Shown here one piece after another: positions 54,500 through 64,000 of a stretch of 64,000 bases of DNA. The position numbers were made by a program, and so were the translations under genes. The stretch's first letter is position 1, and every line of letters begins with the position of its first letter. The stretch comes from Zygnema cylindricum. Taxonomy: Eukaryota > Streptophyta > Zygnematophyceae > Zygnematales > Zygnemataceae. The DNA is taken from assembly GCA_037447655.1 (NCBI GenBank), contig JBBHKE010002052.1, positions 186,976 through 250,975 of the forward strand. Reading direction: 5' to 3'. Below the pieces are notes generated by a model. The model saw nothing but the letters and a program-made list of their open reading frames with translations. It was not told the DNA's origin and searched no databases.

Positions 54500-55195
54500 C
54501 TGAAAAAGATAAATTAGATATTCTTGCGATTTACCAAGATTGAAAGATACAAACAAAACTACCATGCAAGTTAAAGTCGTCCAACTTTCAAAAATTCAAA
54601 TGCGAAAAGTTGCCGCCATGAATTTCGTCCTCGATCTTTGACGAGGCTGGTCGTGCAATGCTTCCCTGTAAATGATGTTACCACGCTTGTGAGGGATCAG
54701 TCCAGATGGTAATCAATCCACGGTGGGCTAAATTGTTCCATGTAGAGCATGAAATGAACACACGTGGACCGAACATTTCTATTCAAAATTGACGTCTTTT
54801 AACATTTAAAGTCTTGCTAATTTGCCATGGAGTCCGGCGTCTTGCTAATTTGCCATGGAGTCCGGCGTCTTGCTGGCAGCAATTCACAGCTACAATATTG
54901 TACCCACTCCACAGTCCATCTGTGCAAAACTGCAAACTCCAAATTCCAAAGCCGATGTCTAGAAGTGAGGGCATTTCGTACGGAGGTCACACGGAATCTC
55001 CATATCGTGCGAAAATCAACGTAAGAAGTTCCGTGCGTGCGACACCAAATTCTCGTTAGTACAAATGTACAATTGGTCAATTGCAGTGCACTGTACTGTA
55101 CTATAGCGTGGTGTTAGAACATTCCCTATAGGCACCATAGTCTCTGGCGTTGGATACGTAGGCTTCGCCTATTCGGTTGCCTTACGGTGGCTGCC
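54500..55195. promoter_or_regulatory. Divergent intergenic region, BTA1-like / TAF8
   Basis: About 700 bp between the two opposite genes. It contains a 28-bp tandem duplication at 54811-54866 and turns markedly GC-rich at the TAF8 start, like a CpG-rich promoter edge. It may also hold an unplaced first exon of the BTA1-like gene. Confidence 0.4.
54811..54877. repeat. 28-bp tandem repeat, 2.4 copies
   Basis: GTCTTGCTAATTTGCCATGG followed by AGTCCGGC is present twice in exact tandem, then GTCTTGCTGGC begins a third. Each unit contains the palindrome CCATGG. Lies in the BTA1/TAF8 intergenic region. Confidence 0.93.
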
Positions 55196-56461
55196 ATGAC
55201 GGACGCGTTCCCGCGCGCTCTCGCGCGGCTGGCGGTCGCGCAGCTCTGCGAGGACGCTAAGTTTCAGGGCGCGCAGCGGTCGGCGCTGGACACGCTGGCG
55301 GACCTGCTGCTGCGTCATATAACGGAGGTCGGACGCGCCGCACGTGCGTACTCGGAGCACGCAGGCAGAACGGAAAGCAATCTGCATGATGTGTTGCTGG
55401 CATTCGAGGATCTGTCTGTTTCAATGCCTGACGTCATGCGCTACTGTGACGCCGTGGATGAGATTCCTTTTGCACGTGCGGTGCCTCGTCTGCCTGCGAG
55501 GAAGAAGAGGAGGCGCCGTACGCCGAGTTTTGCGCAGCTGGGAGAGACGCCGCCAAGCGAAAGTATGCCGCCATGGCTTCCTGCGCTTCCTGAGAAGCAC
55601 ACATACATGGCCACTCCTATGTGGCCGGAGAGGAAGAGTCAGCCGAAAGCAGACCAATTAGAACAGGGAAAAGAGAGGAGGCGTGCAGAGAAGTCTTTGG
55701 TGACACTTCATGAAAGAGTGGAATCACTGCCACGTGGCGCTTCTGATAAACCTGGGACCGCTCAATTGCTCTGGGGACGTGTGGCAGATGGTGCTCGTTT
55801 ACCAGTTAGTGAGGGAGGAGGTTTATCTCTAAATCAAGCTAAACCCTCGAAAGAACCAGAAGCGGTCAGTAATGCTAGTGGAAAGACAGCTAAGCCCGCA
55901 GTGAGTGGTGCTTTACGCAATCCTTTCACGACTCCGGTCCTTCCAGAAACCGCAGTCAATTTGAATCCAGTTTTAGATTTCGGCTATTCTGCTGAAGATT
56001 TAGAAGGAACAGATAAGTGGAAAGGAACTGAGGAAGGTTCGAGTCGTGTGCTAACAGTATTAGATGTATTTCCGGAGATTATAGAGGCAGGTCGCAAGAT
56101 GAAACAAAGACAGGAAGATGATGATATGGATTCAGAAGCCAAAGGCAACAGGGGCACAGGAGGAGAGGATGACAATTTGCAGATTTGGTCCGGCTGGTTT
56201 GTCCCCCCCGCTAAGGATAAAGGTACAACAGGATTGTCATTTGACTGGAGTAACAAGTTGAAGCAGAGAGCATTAGAGGTTCGTCAGCTGTATGAGGGAG
56301 AGGAAGGCCAGGAAGTAAGAAAGGATGAAAAGAGAGAAAGGGGAAGAGAAGAGGAAAAGGACGAGAAGATACGGCGAGCAGAGCTGATTTTTGAATTGGC
56401 CGAGAAAATGGAGAAGGAAGAGGAGGGAGGCACTGGGACAGAACGGAATTTAATGGAATAA
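55196..56461 (+). CDS. TAF8: TFIID subunit TAF8, intronless
   Basis: An ATG-started frame of 421 residues; GTG codons just upstream are not used as starts in eukaryotic nuclei. The N-terminus LARLAVAQLCEDAKFQGAQR through GRTESNLHDVLLAFEDL (residues 8-73) is the Bromo_TP histone fold that pairs with TAF10 in TFIID. A basic stretch ARKKRRRRTP (101-110) is a likely nuclear localisation signal. PPWLPALPEKHTYMATPMW (125-143) is the diagnostic TAF8 C-terminal motif. The remainder is low-complexity and ends in a Glu/Lys/Arg-rich coiled-coil-like tail. The 5' third is much richer in GC than the surroundings, and lack of introns contrasts with most neighbours, so retroposition is possible though no poly(A) or flank repeat is seen. 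The stop codon overlaps an AATAAA. Confidence 0.92.
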   Translation: MTDAFPRALARLAVAQLCEDAKFQGAQRSALDTLADLLLRHITEVGRAARAYSEHAGRTESNLHDVLLAFEDLSVSMPDVMRYCDAVDEIPFARAVPRLPARKKRRRRTPSFAQLGETPPSESMPPWLPALPEKHTYMATPMWPERKSQPKADQLEQGKERRRAEKSLVTLHERVESLPRGASDKPGTAQLLWGRVADGARLPVSEGGGLSLNQAKPSKEPEAVSNASGKTAKPAVSGALRNPFTTPVLPETAVNLNPVLDFGYSAEDLEGTDKWKGTEEGSSRVLTVLDVFPEIIEAGRKMKQRQEDDDMDSEAKGNRGTGGEDDNLQIWSGWFVPPAKDKGTTGLSFDWSNKLKQRALEVRQLYEGEEGQEVRKDEKRERGREEEKDEKIRRAELIFELAEKMEKEEEGGTGTERNLME

Positions 56462-58973
56462 ACAGTCACCTTTAGCGGCAAGGTCAGAATGTCAGGTGTT
56501 GCAGATTTAATGTCCTTGTTTTTTAAAACAGCTGAAATGACCATGTCAAGAGACTTCTGCTGGACACTGTCAATGGGGTTCGTTCCAGTCAAACCTTTTC
56601 CTTGCAACAAAATGGAGACGTAAAGAAATGCATGCTTTTTTTAAGCAACCCGCCTGCCAATCTGACTCTAGGCTTTTGATGATGGATCCTGAATGTACTT
56701 CCATATGAAGAAGGCTGCTGGCGTCATCGACATTGTCAGAGAATGTTGACATGTCTTTGAGTTTCCATTTGTGTGATGGGAAGGCTTGCCAAAAGCAACT
56801 TTGTATATTCTGGCTTGTTTCTTATAATGGCCAATTGGCAGCAGTTTCAACTCACTATGGATGGACATTCCACATTCACTCTGGGTTTCTGAGCGTGGTG
56901 TGGGTGCAATCAGGTGAGGCCTCTGTTTGTTCCTATAATTTATACCTGTGTACTGAATCTTTGAAGAATAGCTTCAGCTACTTTATGCTAGTTCGAAGAG
57001 AAACTCTGCTTTTAGTTATATGCTAGTTGGAGATGTTCTTAAAATTGCTGATATACTGTTCATAGCTTGTTTTCTTTCTTCTTTATAGTTTTATATTGTT
57101 CAAAAAAGTTTGTACAAGGCATGTTATTGGCTTTTGTTCTCCCAGTGAGAGCGATCATCTGGAACATTTTTGCAGGTCTCCTTGGTTTGGCTAAGCGTAG
57201 CTGGATATTTCATGTATTTATTGCATTATGTTTAGGTTGTGTGATTTTTTAGTTTTGCTTTTGCTCTTTTCTGTGTTGTGATTTATCAGGAGAGCATTTG
57301 TTAGTCAGCCAGCCTGATGCTGACATTCTGAGACTTTTTTTAGAATATTTGATCAATAATCACATTAGCCGGAATTAAATCTCACAACCAGTTTTCCTTT
57401 TCTGGTGTTAGGTTGTTGTCTGTGGAGCTCCTAATTTTCTTCCAACGTGGGCATTAGCTGGAGTGATTTTTATTCAATTGTTAACTTTGAGGTTACCGCT
57501 ATGTTGGAGTGGTCATGTGACAGCCACAAGCTGTTAGTTTACCAAATGATTACTTATTCGATGCCAGACGAGGAGGGCCGTAGTAAGCAAGCAAATGCAG
57601 TTGATATGTTTTCTTGTTTAGACTCGTTGCTACCTGCATTCTAAGTCTTCAGTCAATTTTGCTTGGTTGAAACTGTTTTTTGGTACAGGCAAATTCATCA
57701 GTTATTTTAGTCTTTAGGGGCTTTCAACTATCAAAAATTATGACAGGTTAGCCATCCTGGCACGACATTGTATCCTGTTTTATTTCAAAGTTCAGCCATT
57801 GGATTGGAAGAATCTTGTCACAAGACTTTTTTATGCTTTAATTCTTCATAATAAAGTGTGTGCAGAATGTGCCAATATTCAGGCTTAAATGAAAGGTGAT
57901 TCTTAAAGTTTTAAAATCAGAGTAGCCTGATTTTGTTAAGGTGTGAGAATTGTAATAATTTTGCTTCATTTTCTGGTTAATTCCACCGAGTTACTTGACA
58001 ATTTTGAATTGTCTCTTATGCAATGATGTTCAGTAGGTAAGTTCTTTTTTTGTATTTGAGACAGTATCTAGGTTTTCCTATGATTGTTTCAGTATATATT
58101 TAGCTCTGTAAAGCATTATGGTCATCATCAAATTCCATCTGAAAGAGTTCGCTAGACTTTATGTGGACTGCCATTTTGGTATGTGCATTTTTGAGACATT
58201 ATTTTGCAATTCAAAGGTGTACTTTTCCTTGGAAATAATGAAGTGTGTCACAAAAAATGTCATGTCTACTTTGTCACAATTATGTCAGCACTGGAATTAT
58301 ACTTACGATAGAGTCGTTAGAGGTGGAATGTTGGGCGCCCAAAAAATGAACATCACTTACTGGACAACCAAGCGTGAATGGGCAATGTGTGAAAACCAGG
58401 TGAGGAACAAATAAAATGATAACCACACTCTGCAAGGAATATGCAATGGTGTCAGAGCTTGCATGACTTTGCACACTAATCCAACTGTATTTGCAACTGG
58501 AGCTTGTTGTTCATCAGCGACAAAATGAGCCTGTTTGACATGAGGCTGTTTGACACAGCAAGACCAGCGATAGATTGCAAACTTGTTTTTTTCAAATTGG
58601 ATTAATTCCAGCATATTAACTCTGTATGCAACTTCATAAAAAAACAGACTCGTTGCGAATCGCTGCAAACAACAGGTCAATCCTCATTGCATTCGCATCT
58701 GTAGAGAGCTCACACTGCTAGTATTGTAAATCTCCAAAAAATGAAACAGAAAAAAATAATGAGACATGAGGTCATTATGACTCCCTCAAGACAAAGTCTC
58801 AAAGAATTCAAAATCACCAGAAAAACAGTGAAATAAATAAAAAATCTGGACAACAACCGTAGTATATCAATTGCTTTTATTTTGAAAATCAACCATTCAA
58901 ACATGTAGTAATTCAGTAAACAAGAATGGAAAGTCAATGACCTTCAGTATACCGGCTCTTAATGGACCAGCTG
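56462..58973. other. 2.5-kb gap between TAF8 and NYN-B, both 3' ends
   Basis: Convergent 3' flanks. AT-rich with frames of 108 codons or fewer and no recognised motif. AATAAA-like signals occur (for example near 57850). No RNA gene or transposon end was identified. A plus-strand frame at 58118-58414 is not supported. Confidence 0.4.
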
Positions 58974-60925
58974 TTATTGTCTCCGACCATACAGGCCCAG
59001 CTGTACGGCAGAATTCAAAAGCCTACAGAAAGACTGTATCCGACCCAAGCCACCACGCATTGGAAAGGCTCGAAATTGCTGGTTTCTAAATCGGGCTAGC
59101 AATGGCGTGGGAGAAACAAATGGCCCAGGTCTATGCAATCTAAGCAGTCCCGTGTCAGTTATAACACTTTTCAGGTTATAAATAGAATTTCCATTTGGAA
59201 TTTGTTCCTGGAGAGCAACTTCCCGTTTCAAGTTTAAGTTGTTTTTCCCTGTCCTGATCCCACTATTCCCTACAACTACACTGGGTAAAAGAATTCGATG
59301 AGCACTATTGACTTCTACTGCTAGATTATGTAACAGAAATGACTCTTCATTCTTTCTCTTGGAAGAACTGGGACCTTGGCCACAATCTGCTCCATCTCCT
59401 GCATTATCCTTGAGAATACTTCCTTTACACCCTTTCGATTCTAAAACTCCCACAATCAAAGTTTCCTTCTCAGAAACTATCAGGCCCTTGGCAGACTGTG
59501 ACTGAGCAGCTAATGAGGTGGACATTATTGATGCCACTAGTTTCGGGGAAAGTTTACCAGGAATTTCTGAAAGTACAGCAGCTACTTTGTCAACTACAGA
59601 CGTTCCTGGTTTAGGAACAGATTTGGAAAAATCTTTAGTTTGCACAACAGGTACTTTAGTCAACTCTCTGGGTTCCACCATCTTAGGAGCAGGCTTGGAA
59701 GGAGCTTCAACAGGCACCACCTTTTTATCTGGTTCCTTTGCAGGTTTTGGAGAATTCTTGACATCAATTGGTTTTTTACCTGGCCCATTTGCAGGTTTTG
59801 AATTCTTGACAGCATTCAAATGTTTGTCTTGTACATTTGCAGGTTTTGAAGAATTCTTAACATCATTCGGTTTTTTCTCTGGTCCATTTGCAGGTTTAGG
59901 TGCATTCTTAACATCATTCGGTTTTTTATCTAGTCCATTTGTAGGTTTTGAAGAATTCTTGATGTCAGGCACCTGTTGCTTTGAAACAATACCCCGAGTA
60001 GTACTCACGATTTCCAGGGGAGGAAATTCCCACGCTTCCTCTTTGGTTACAATGCTCACACTTGGCATCAATTGAAGCGCCACACAAGTGCCTCTCGCCA
60101 TTTGCGGCCACTCCCATTCGTCATTGGCAGCTCCTCTCAACAGACTGGCAACTGAATCCCTCGAAGGAAGGCAGGATATGCTCACTCTATATTGCAGATG
60201 ACGCAATGCATGGAGTGCCTTTGAAAAACCTTGATCATTAGATATGAGCAACATGTGAGCAGGTGGCGGGTGTTGAAGAGCCCAGAGAAGCATGTCAACT
60301 AGGATAGCCTTGTCACTCGAATCTTTGCCACCTGCAGCCACCAAGCATGCTAGTAATGGACATATGGAAATACAAAGAAAAGTCTTTAAAAACATTGGAT
60401 AAAATGATACTTGTGAGCTTATGAGGGATGTAAAATCACTACCATGTACTTCGTCAATCAAGGCAATACTATATCCAAGAACGTTAAAATACCAGATATC
60501 AGAAGAAGGCGATGCACATAAAAGAGTTTTTGTTGGAAATTAATGGTAGACGCAATGTGCCTTCCATAAGCCGAACTAAAAAGGATTGTCACATTCAGAG
60601 GGAATTAAGTACGGCAAGGGAAAAGGATCAAAAGCTTGCTATCATTTAAAGAAATACCTACATTTTGCCATTCACGTGTAGGCACATACTTACCTCTCGG
60701 CACATCTTGGAGGCTCACATGGCTTGCACTGAGGCCTTTCCTTACAGTGAGAGGCAAAGTGTGTGTGTCACAGTATGCGGAAATAGAAAGGCTTCCAAAA
60801 ATACCCTTTCCTGCTAAAGCACATCGTATATTTCCGGCTATGGCTCCTGGTTCTACTCCAGAAGGGACACCACAATTCTCTATGTCCCACCATACAGACA
60901 CAGGACACTGCCTTGGCGCTTCCAT
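58974..60925 (-). CDS. NYN-domain (MARF1/limkain-b1-like) protein, copy B, 2 exons
   Basis: Minus-strand exons 60925-60694 and 60331-58974 give 529 residues; the intron splits a Gly codon (G|GT). MEAPRQCPVSVWWDIENCGV begins a NYN (PIN-like) domain of the limkain-b1/MARF1 type, linked in animals to RNA silencing in oocytes and common in plants. Predicted acidic positions are D14, D90 and D110; the usual SGDxDF motif reads SNDQGF, so one acidic residue is replaced by Gly. From about residue 170 there are roughly five copies of a 16-17 residue repeat (KNSSKPANGPEKKPNDV type), then a long Ser/Lys/Pro-rich, probably disordered tail ending LNSAVQLGLYGRRQ. No transit peptide is seen. Copy A at 48101 is its truncated inverted duplicate. 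Which is ancestral is not certain, but B is more complete. Confidence 0.88.
59690..59990 (-). repeat. 51-bp coding minisatellite in NYN-B, about 5 diverged units
   Basis: Units such as KNAPKPANGPEKKPNDV, KNSSKPANVQDKHLNAV and KNSKPANGPGKKPIDV follow each other; one unit is 48 bp. More units and more divergence than in NYN-A. A plus-strand frame of 185 codons across this region is an antisense shadow. Confidence 0.85.
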
Positions 60926-61538
60926 TTATCTTCTCAGCTGCAAACAATGAACATCATGTCACTGACGTGCCCTTCAAGTTTCTCCTTTATCGTAAACATA
61001 CAAACCCTGCCTAAATACATTAGAGTTTGTAAAAACAACAATATTGAAAAACTTCACTTGAGCTCCACTGCCTCTAGAGTGACAGGACATGTCGACATAG
61101 CTCAGGTTACTGGCTTGCTAGAGCCTGTCCTCTACCATGAAAGTATACCCGCCTGCCAAATTATAATGTACTACCTCAGCCTGCGGTTTTGAAGTGCGGG
61201 TTTATTCTTTTTACTACTATCTTACTGTAGTTCACGGCAGAAAAATAAGTCATCACCTATTGTTACCGGCCGTCGGAGTGGAAAACTGATGAAAAATAGA
61301 AAACTTAGAGAGAGTCTAATAGTTGACGGAAAATGTTCGTCACCCGTCATGACGCGCAGCCGCACAAAGTGTCCTCGAATGGAGGCTCGAACGTACTGCA
61401 CACAAAATACAGACGACGGCGTAACGGAACTTACGGAGCTTTTTGTGTCTGAAGGCAAGCCATCCTCACTGAGCACAACGTACGGCAGGCCTCGCTTTGC
61501 AGTGCAGCTGACGAAACTGCTTCTCTCCCACTCTTGCT
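60926..61538. promoter_or_regulatory. Divergent intergenic region, NYN-B / 61539 gene
   Basis: 613 bp between opposite starts. The left 200 bp is shared with the upstream region of copy A (inverted duplication arm 2). A plus-strand frame at 61289-61585 overlaps the next start out of frame and may be 5' UTR sequence. Confidence 0.4.
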
Positions 61539-63779
61539 ATGCGCATCCGCAGAAGAAATGGCGGGAAATTCCGCAACACTCGTGAAAAGCTGAGACAAAA
61601 AGAGAAGAAAGCTGCTAAGCAGGTTACTAAGTCGGCTGAATTGGAGAAAAAGGAGCGTTCAAAACAGGATGTTTTACAGAAACGCGGCACAACGCTTGTA
61701 GCAACTAGGAAAGGCGTTTATAAGGTTTCTTCAGATGGCCACTTAAGAGGAAAATTGAAGCAAAGAAAGCTGCGAAGTCTGCGTGACGGTGATATTGAAG
61801 AGAGGAAGTTCGTGGAGTGGGCAAGTAGTGTTAAAGGGAAAAAGAAGGCTGGTCGTCAGCGACCTCCTAGGAATAAGAAAATGACTTCCATTTCTTCTGA
61901 TGATGAAGATGATGCAGAAATGATGGCAGCGTTGACATCAGTGGCTGTTGACTCAGCTGCTGTCGTGCAAGGGGCGGCTGATTTGGCAAAAAGGTAAGCT
62001 TTATCAATGAGTCTTCTTTCTTTTCTTTTGCTCCGTATTTCTGTTGTGAATTTTTTCCAAGTCTCTTCAGACTCCTTTAATCCGTTCAATGCATGATGTC
62101 ACATTGCAATTGAGAACATTATCTTGTCCATATGACCTTGGAATTTTGGGAAAATCTCAAGCTTGGAGATTGTAGGCCTTTTTTTTCACGAGAAAAACCA
62201 TTCAAATCTCAGTAACCTTGGAAACATTTTTGAAACCCTAGGAAATTCTCTGAAAACCCTAAAACATTCCCAAATTCCATGAGAAATGCTTCAAAACCGT
62301 AGAAGTTCTATTTTAAACCACACAAATCCCTGTGTTATGGAAAAAAGTATGAAAATTGGTACACAGTTAAAAACAAGACGATGGTTTCTTTCTGTCAACC
62401 CGTGAACTATCTGTTCCAATGTTATTCCCCTCCAAACAATTCGAACCTCTCCAATGACTATCTCGAAAAGTTCTGCTGGGTATCACATTGCACAAAACGT
62501 GTAATTGGTCAGTTTAAATTCAAATTGGTCAAATTTACCTTCATGCTTTTGGATCATCCACCCTTTGTAGCATCTACAAGTAAATCCATAAGCGTATATA
62601 TAAGCATTTCACTGTTCCAATTTTCCCTGATTTTTTCTGCACTCTTTTACTTTGGAAATCTCCCATTCGTGATCTTCGGTTGGCTGAGTTTTTCCGACGG
62701 ATGAGCCAGCCGCTAAGTTTTGTTATTTGTTCATTGGAATTTTTATTAAAAGCTCATAAAGCTGGAAATGCTTTGTCGTTTTATGCAGTAAATAAGATGA
62801 TTTTAGCAGTATTGAATCCAGCAGGCATTGAATACTTAATTCTGTACACCGGTTTGTATCTGTAATTACTAAAATAGCGATACTGCTAAAATGCAGTCTA
62901 TGTGAAAGCTTTGTCAAAACGAGAACTACTGTGCCACACAAAGACCTACAATCCCATAATTTCCTCCTTGCTCTTTCGTTTTAAAGAAGATTTTATGTTT
63001 AAACCAATCCATTAGCCCCAATTTATAGAGTTCTGGTTTCCAATGGTAAAAGATCATATGTCAAATTAAGTACTCCACTAGAAAGCCTAATAGCATGGCA
63101 ACTTCAGGAGCTAAATCTTTGGTATATTTGTCATGAAGTGGCAGGTGGAAGTGTAAGAAAGGTACATATTGAAACGATTAAGATGGAAGGAAGGCAGGGA
63201 AAGGAGGGGAGTAAGATAGAGAGAAGAGGAAGTGATACATTTTATTTTTTTTACTTGTAAATTTGAAGCGGTTTGTTTTTTTTGTGAGTCACTTCCCAAA
63301 TAGTCTGTTGGCTTGTTTTCATTTTTCATTAGCACTTTATTTGCTTTATGCGTTAATTCATGGCTGTCCCTGTCATTTTCTTGTCCTGGTTTTTTACTGT
63401 TTGATGGAAACAGGAAAGACCGAAGAGTTCGAGGAGCATCCAAATCAGCAAAGAAATCGAAGCGAAGGATCGGCGATAGCAGTGACGAGGATCCGGAGCT
63501 TGCACATTATCAGATACGTGTGAGTGAATGTGGTTTGTTACAATGGGATGTCACATTGCTATCCTCTTGAAGATGGCAATACGTCAGTTTAAGATGCATG
63601 TAACGCACTACTGTAAAACCGCTCCAAATGAACTGAAAATGTGTGTAGAGGGCCAGTTTAATCTCTTTACCACCTCGTCTTAAAAAAAAGACAACAAAAA
63701 TAAAGTCTGCGTCTTATTTCAGATGGCCACAAGTCTAATTGATCGCCACAAATTCTTTGCTGGGTCCTGCATAGAATAA
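61539..63779 (+). CDS. Basic, probably nuclear protein of unknown function, 3 exons
   Basis: Exons 61539-61993, 63414-63519 and 63723-63779 join in phase (Arg codon AG|G, then phase 0) to 205 residues. It starts MRIRRRNGGKFRNTREKLRQ and KEKKAAKQ, is Lys/Arg-rich throughout, then has the acidic SSDDEDDAEMMAALTSV, a second basic run KDRRVRGASKSAKKSKRRIG, SSDEDPELAHYQIR, and ends MATSLIDRHKFFAGSCIE. Several bipartite nuclear localisation-like clusters suggest the nucleus or nucleolus. I do not recognise the family. Donors are AG|GTAAGC and CGT|GTGAGT; acceptors AACAG and TTTCAG. The long first intron (1420 bp) has no further coding that I can see. Further exons beyond the window are possible if the last stop is not used. 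Confidence 0.55.
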
Positions 63780-64000
63780 TGAGTTTTATGTGACAGGTAT
63801 GGCTGAAGATCTTTTAACAGCTGAAAAAATATAGAATTGTGGAGGAACATGAAGCTTAATAAAATATACCTAGTCGCAAGTAGGTTATGTCACAGTATGC
63901 ATTTTCTCTGCTCATCCATATAATATCCTCTATTCTATTTGGAGGCAAATGTTTGCATTAGCGTTCAGATATAGAGGAATTCCTTTTTGTCCAGCTTAAG
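63780..64000. other. Right edge of window
   Basis: 3' flank of the 61539 gene with AATAAA near 63859. Nothing else seen. Confidence 0.4.

Noticed and set aside
59518-60075. Plus-strand frame of 185 codons with FAGFGEFLTS repeats
   Set aside because: Antisense of the NYN-B minisatellite; the minus strand encodes the conserved domain and continuous frame.
61289-61585. Plus-strand frame of 98 codons before the 61539 gene
   Set aside because: Overlaps the better-supported start out of frame and has no splice link to the downstream exons; probably 5' UTR or chance.
1-64000. tRNA, rRNA or CRISPR features
   Set aside because: No tRNA-like cloverleaf with T-arm consensus, rRNA segment or regularly spaced repeat array was seen on either strand.

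Overview
This is nuclear DNA of a photosynthetic eukaryote, most likely a streptophyte alga or bryophyte-grade plant. No bacterial gene organisation is present. Genes are split by GT-AG introns of about 100 bp to over 1 kb. The gene set is plant-like: a fused thiamine enzyme with a transit-like leader, the TGD4 lipid-transfer protein, an AFC-type LAMMER kinase, and a betaine-lipid (DGTS) synthase domain. Betaine lipid is typical of algae and seedless plants and is absent from seed plants. Species cannot be named from the sequence alone.

Layout, left to right. 260-1866 (+): 3' end of an AFC/LAMMER kinase. 3.9-4.7 kb: remnant of a retroelement ORF. 5.3-6.2 kb: a small DNA transposon. 6423-8343 (+): conserved plastid-type protein of unknown function. 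8.96-9.35 kb: a CGATATATCG-rich mobile element. 9749-11149 (-): DNAJC28/DUF1992 protein. 11504-11869 (+): small ORF with an in-frame 75-bp duplication. 12.0-12.8 kb: second retroelement remnant. 13.06-13.5 kb: two foldback MITEs. 15870-20626 (-): TH1 (HMP-P kinase/TMP synthase, 9 exons). 21.0-28.8 kb: gene-free transposon block with a palindrome of about 3.8 kb and a second long inverted repeat. 30267-35813 (-): LRR protein kinase of a bacterial type, 8 exons. 36371-41433 (+): TGD4. 42.4-42.85 kb: third retroelement remnant. 43530-46458 (-): SMP-30/gluconolactonase, 7 exons. 47.4-48.0 kb: nested MITEs. 48101-50153 (+): NYN-domain protein copy A, with a new leader exon. 50.6-50.85 kb: a decayed copy of an SMP-30 exon plus intron. 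52204-54468 (-): BTA1-type methyltransferase domain. 55196-56461 (+): TAF8, intronless. 58974-60925 (-): NYN-domain protein copy B, longer and inverted relative to A. 61539-63779 (+): basic, probably nuclear protein.

Most genes sit in head-to-head pairs: DNAJC28/11504, LRR-kinase/TGD4, SMP-30/NYN-A, BTA1/TAF8 and NYN-B/61539. They share short intergenic regions of about 0.35-1.6 kb, which suggests bidirectional promoters. TGD4 and BTA1 both act in membrane glycerolipid metabolism, but nothing shows that they are co-regulated.

The most notable observations are these: an inverted NYN gene duplication in which one copy appears to have captured a transit-peptide exon through a small indel that made a splice acceptor; a bacterial-type LRR kinase (HGD instead of HRD) in an intron-rich gene; a protein-supported GC-AG intron in TH1; a transposon family with clean 8-bp target-site duplications; and TA-flanked MITEs inside introns. 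Exon boundaries were worked out by hand from reading frame, splice consensus and remembered family sequence. No alignment or search was run.
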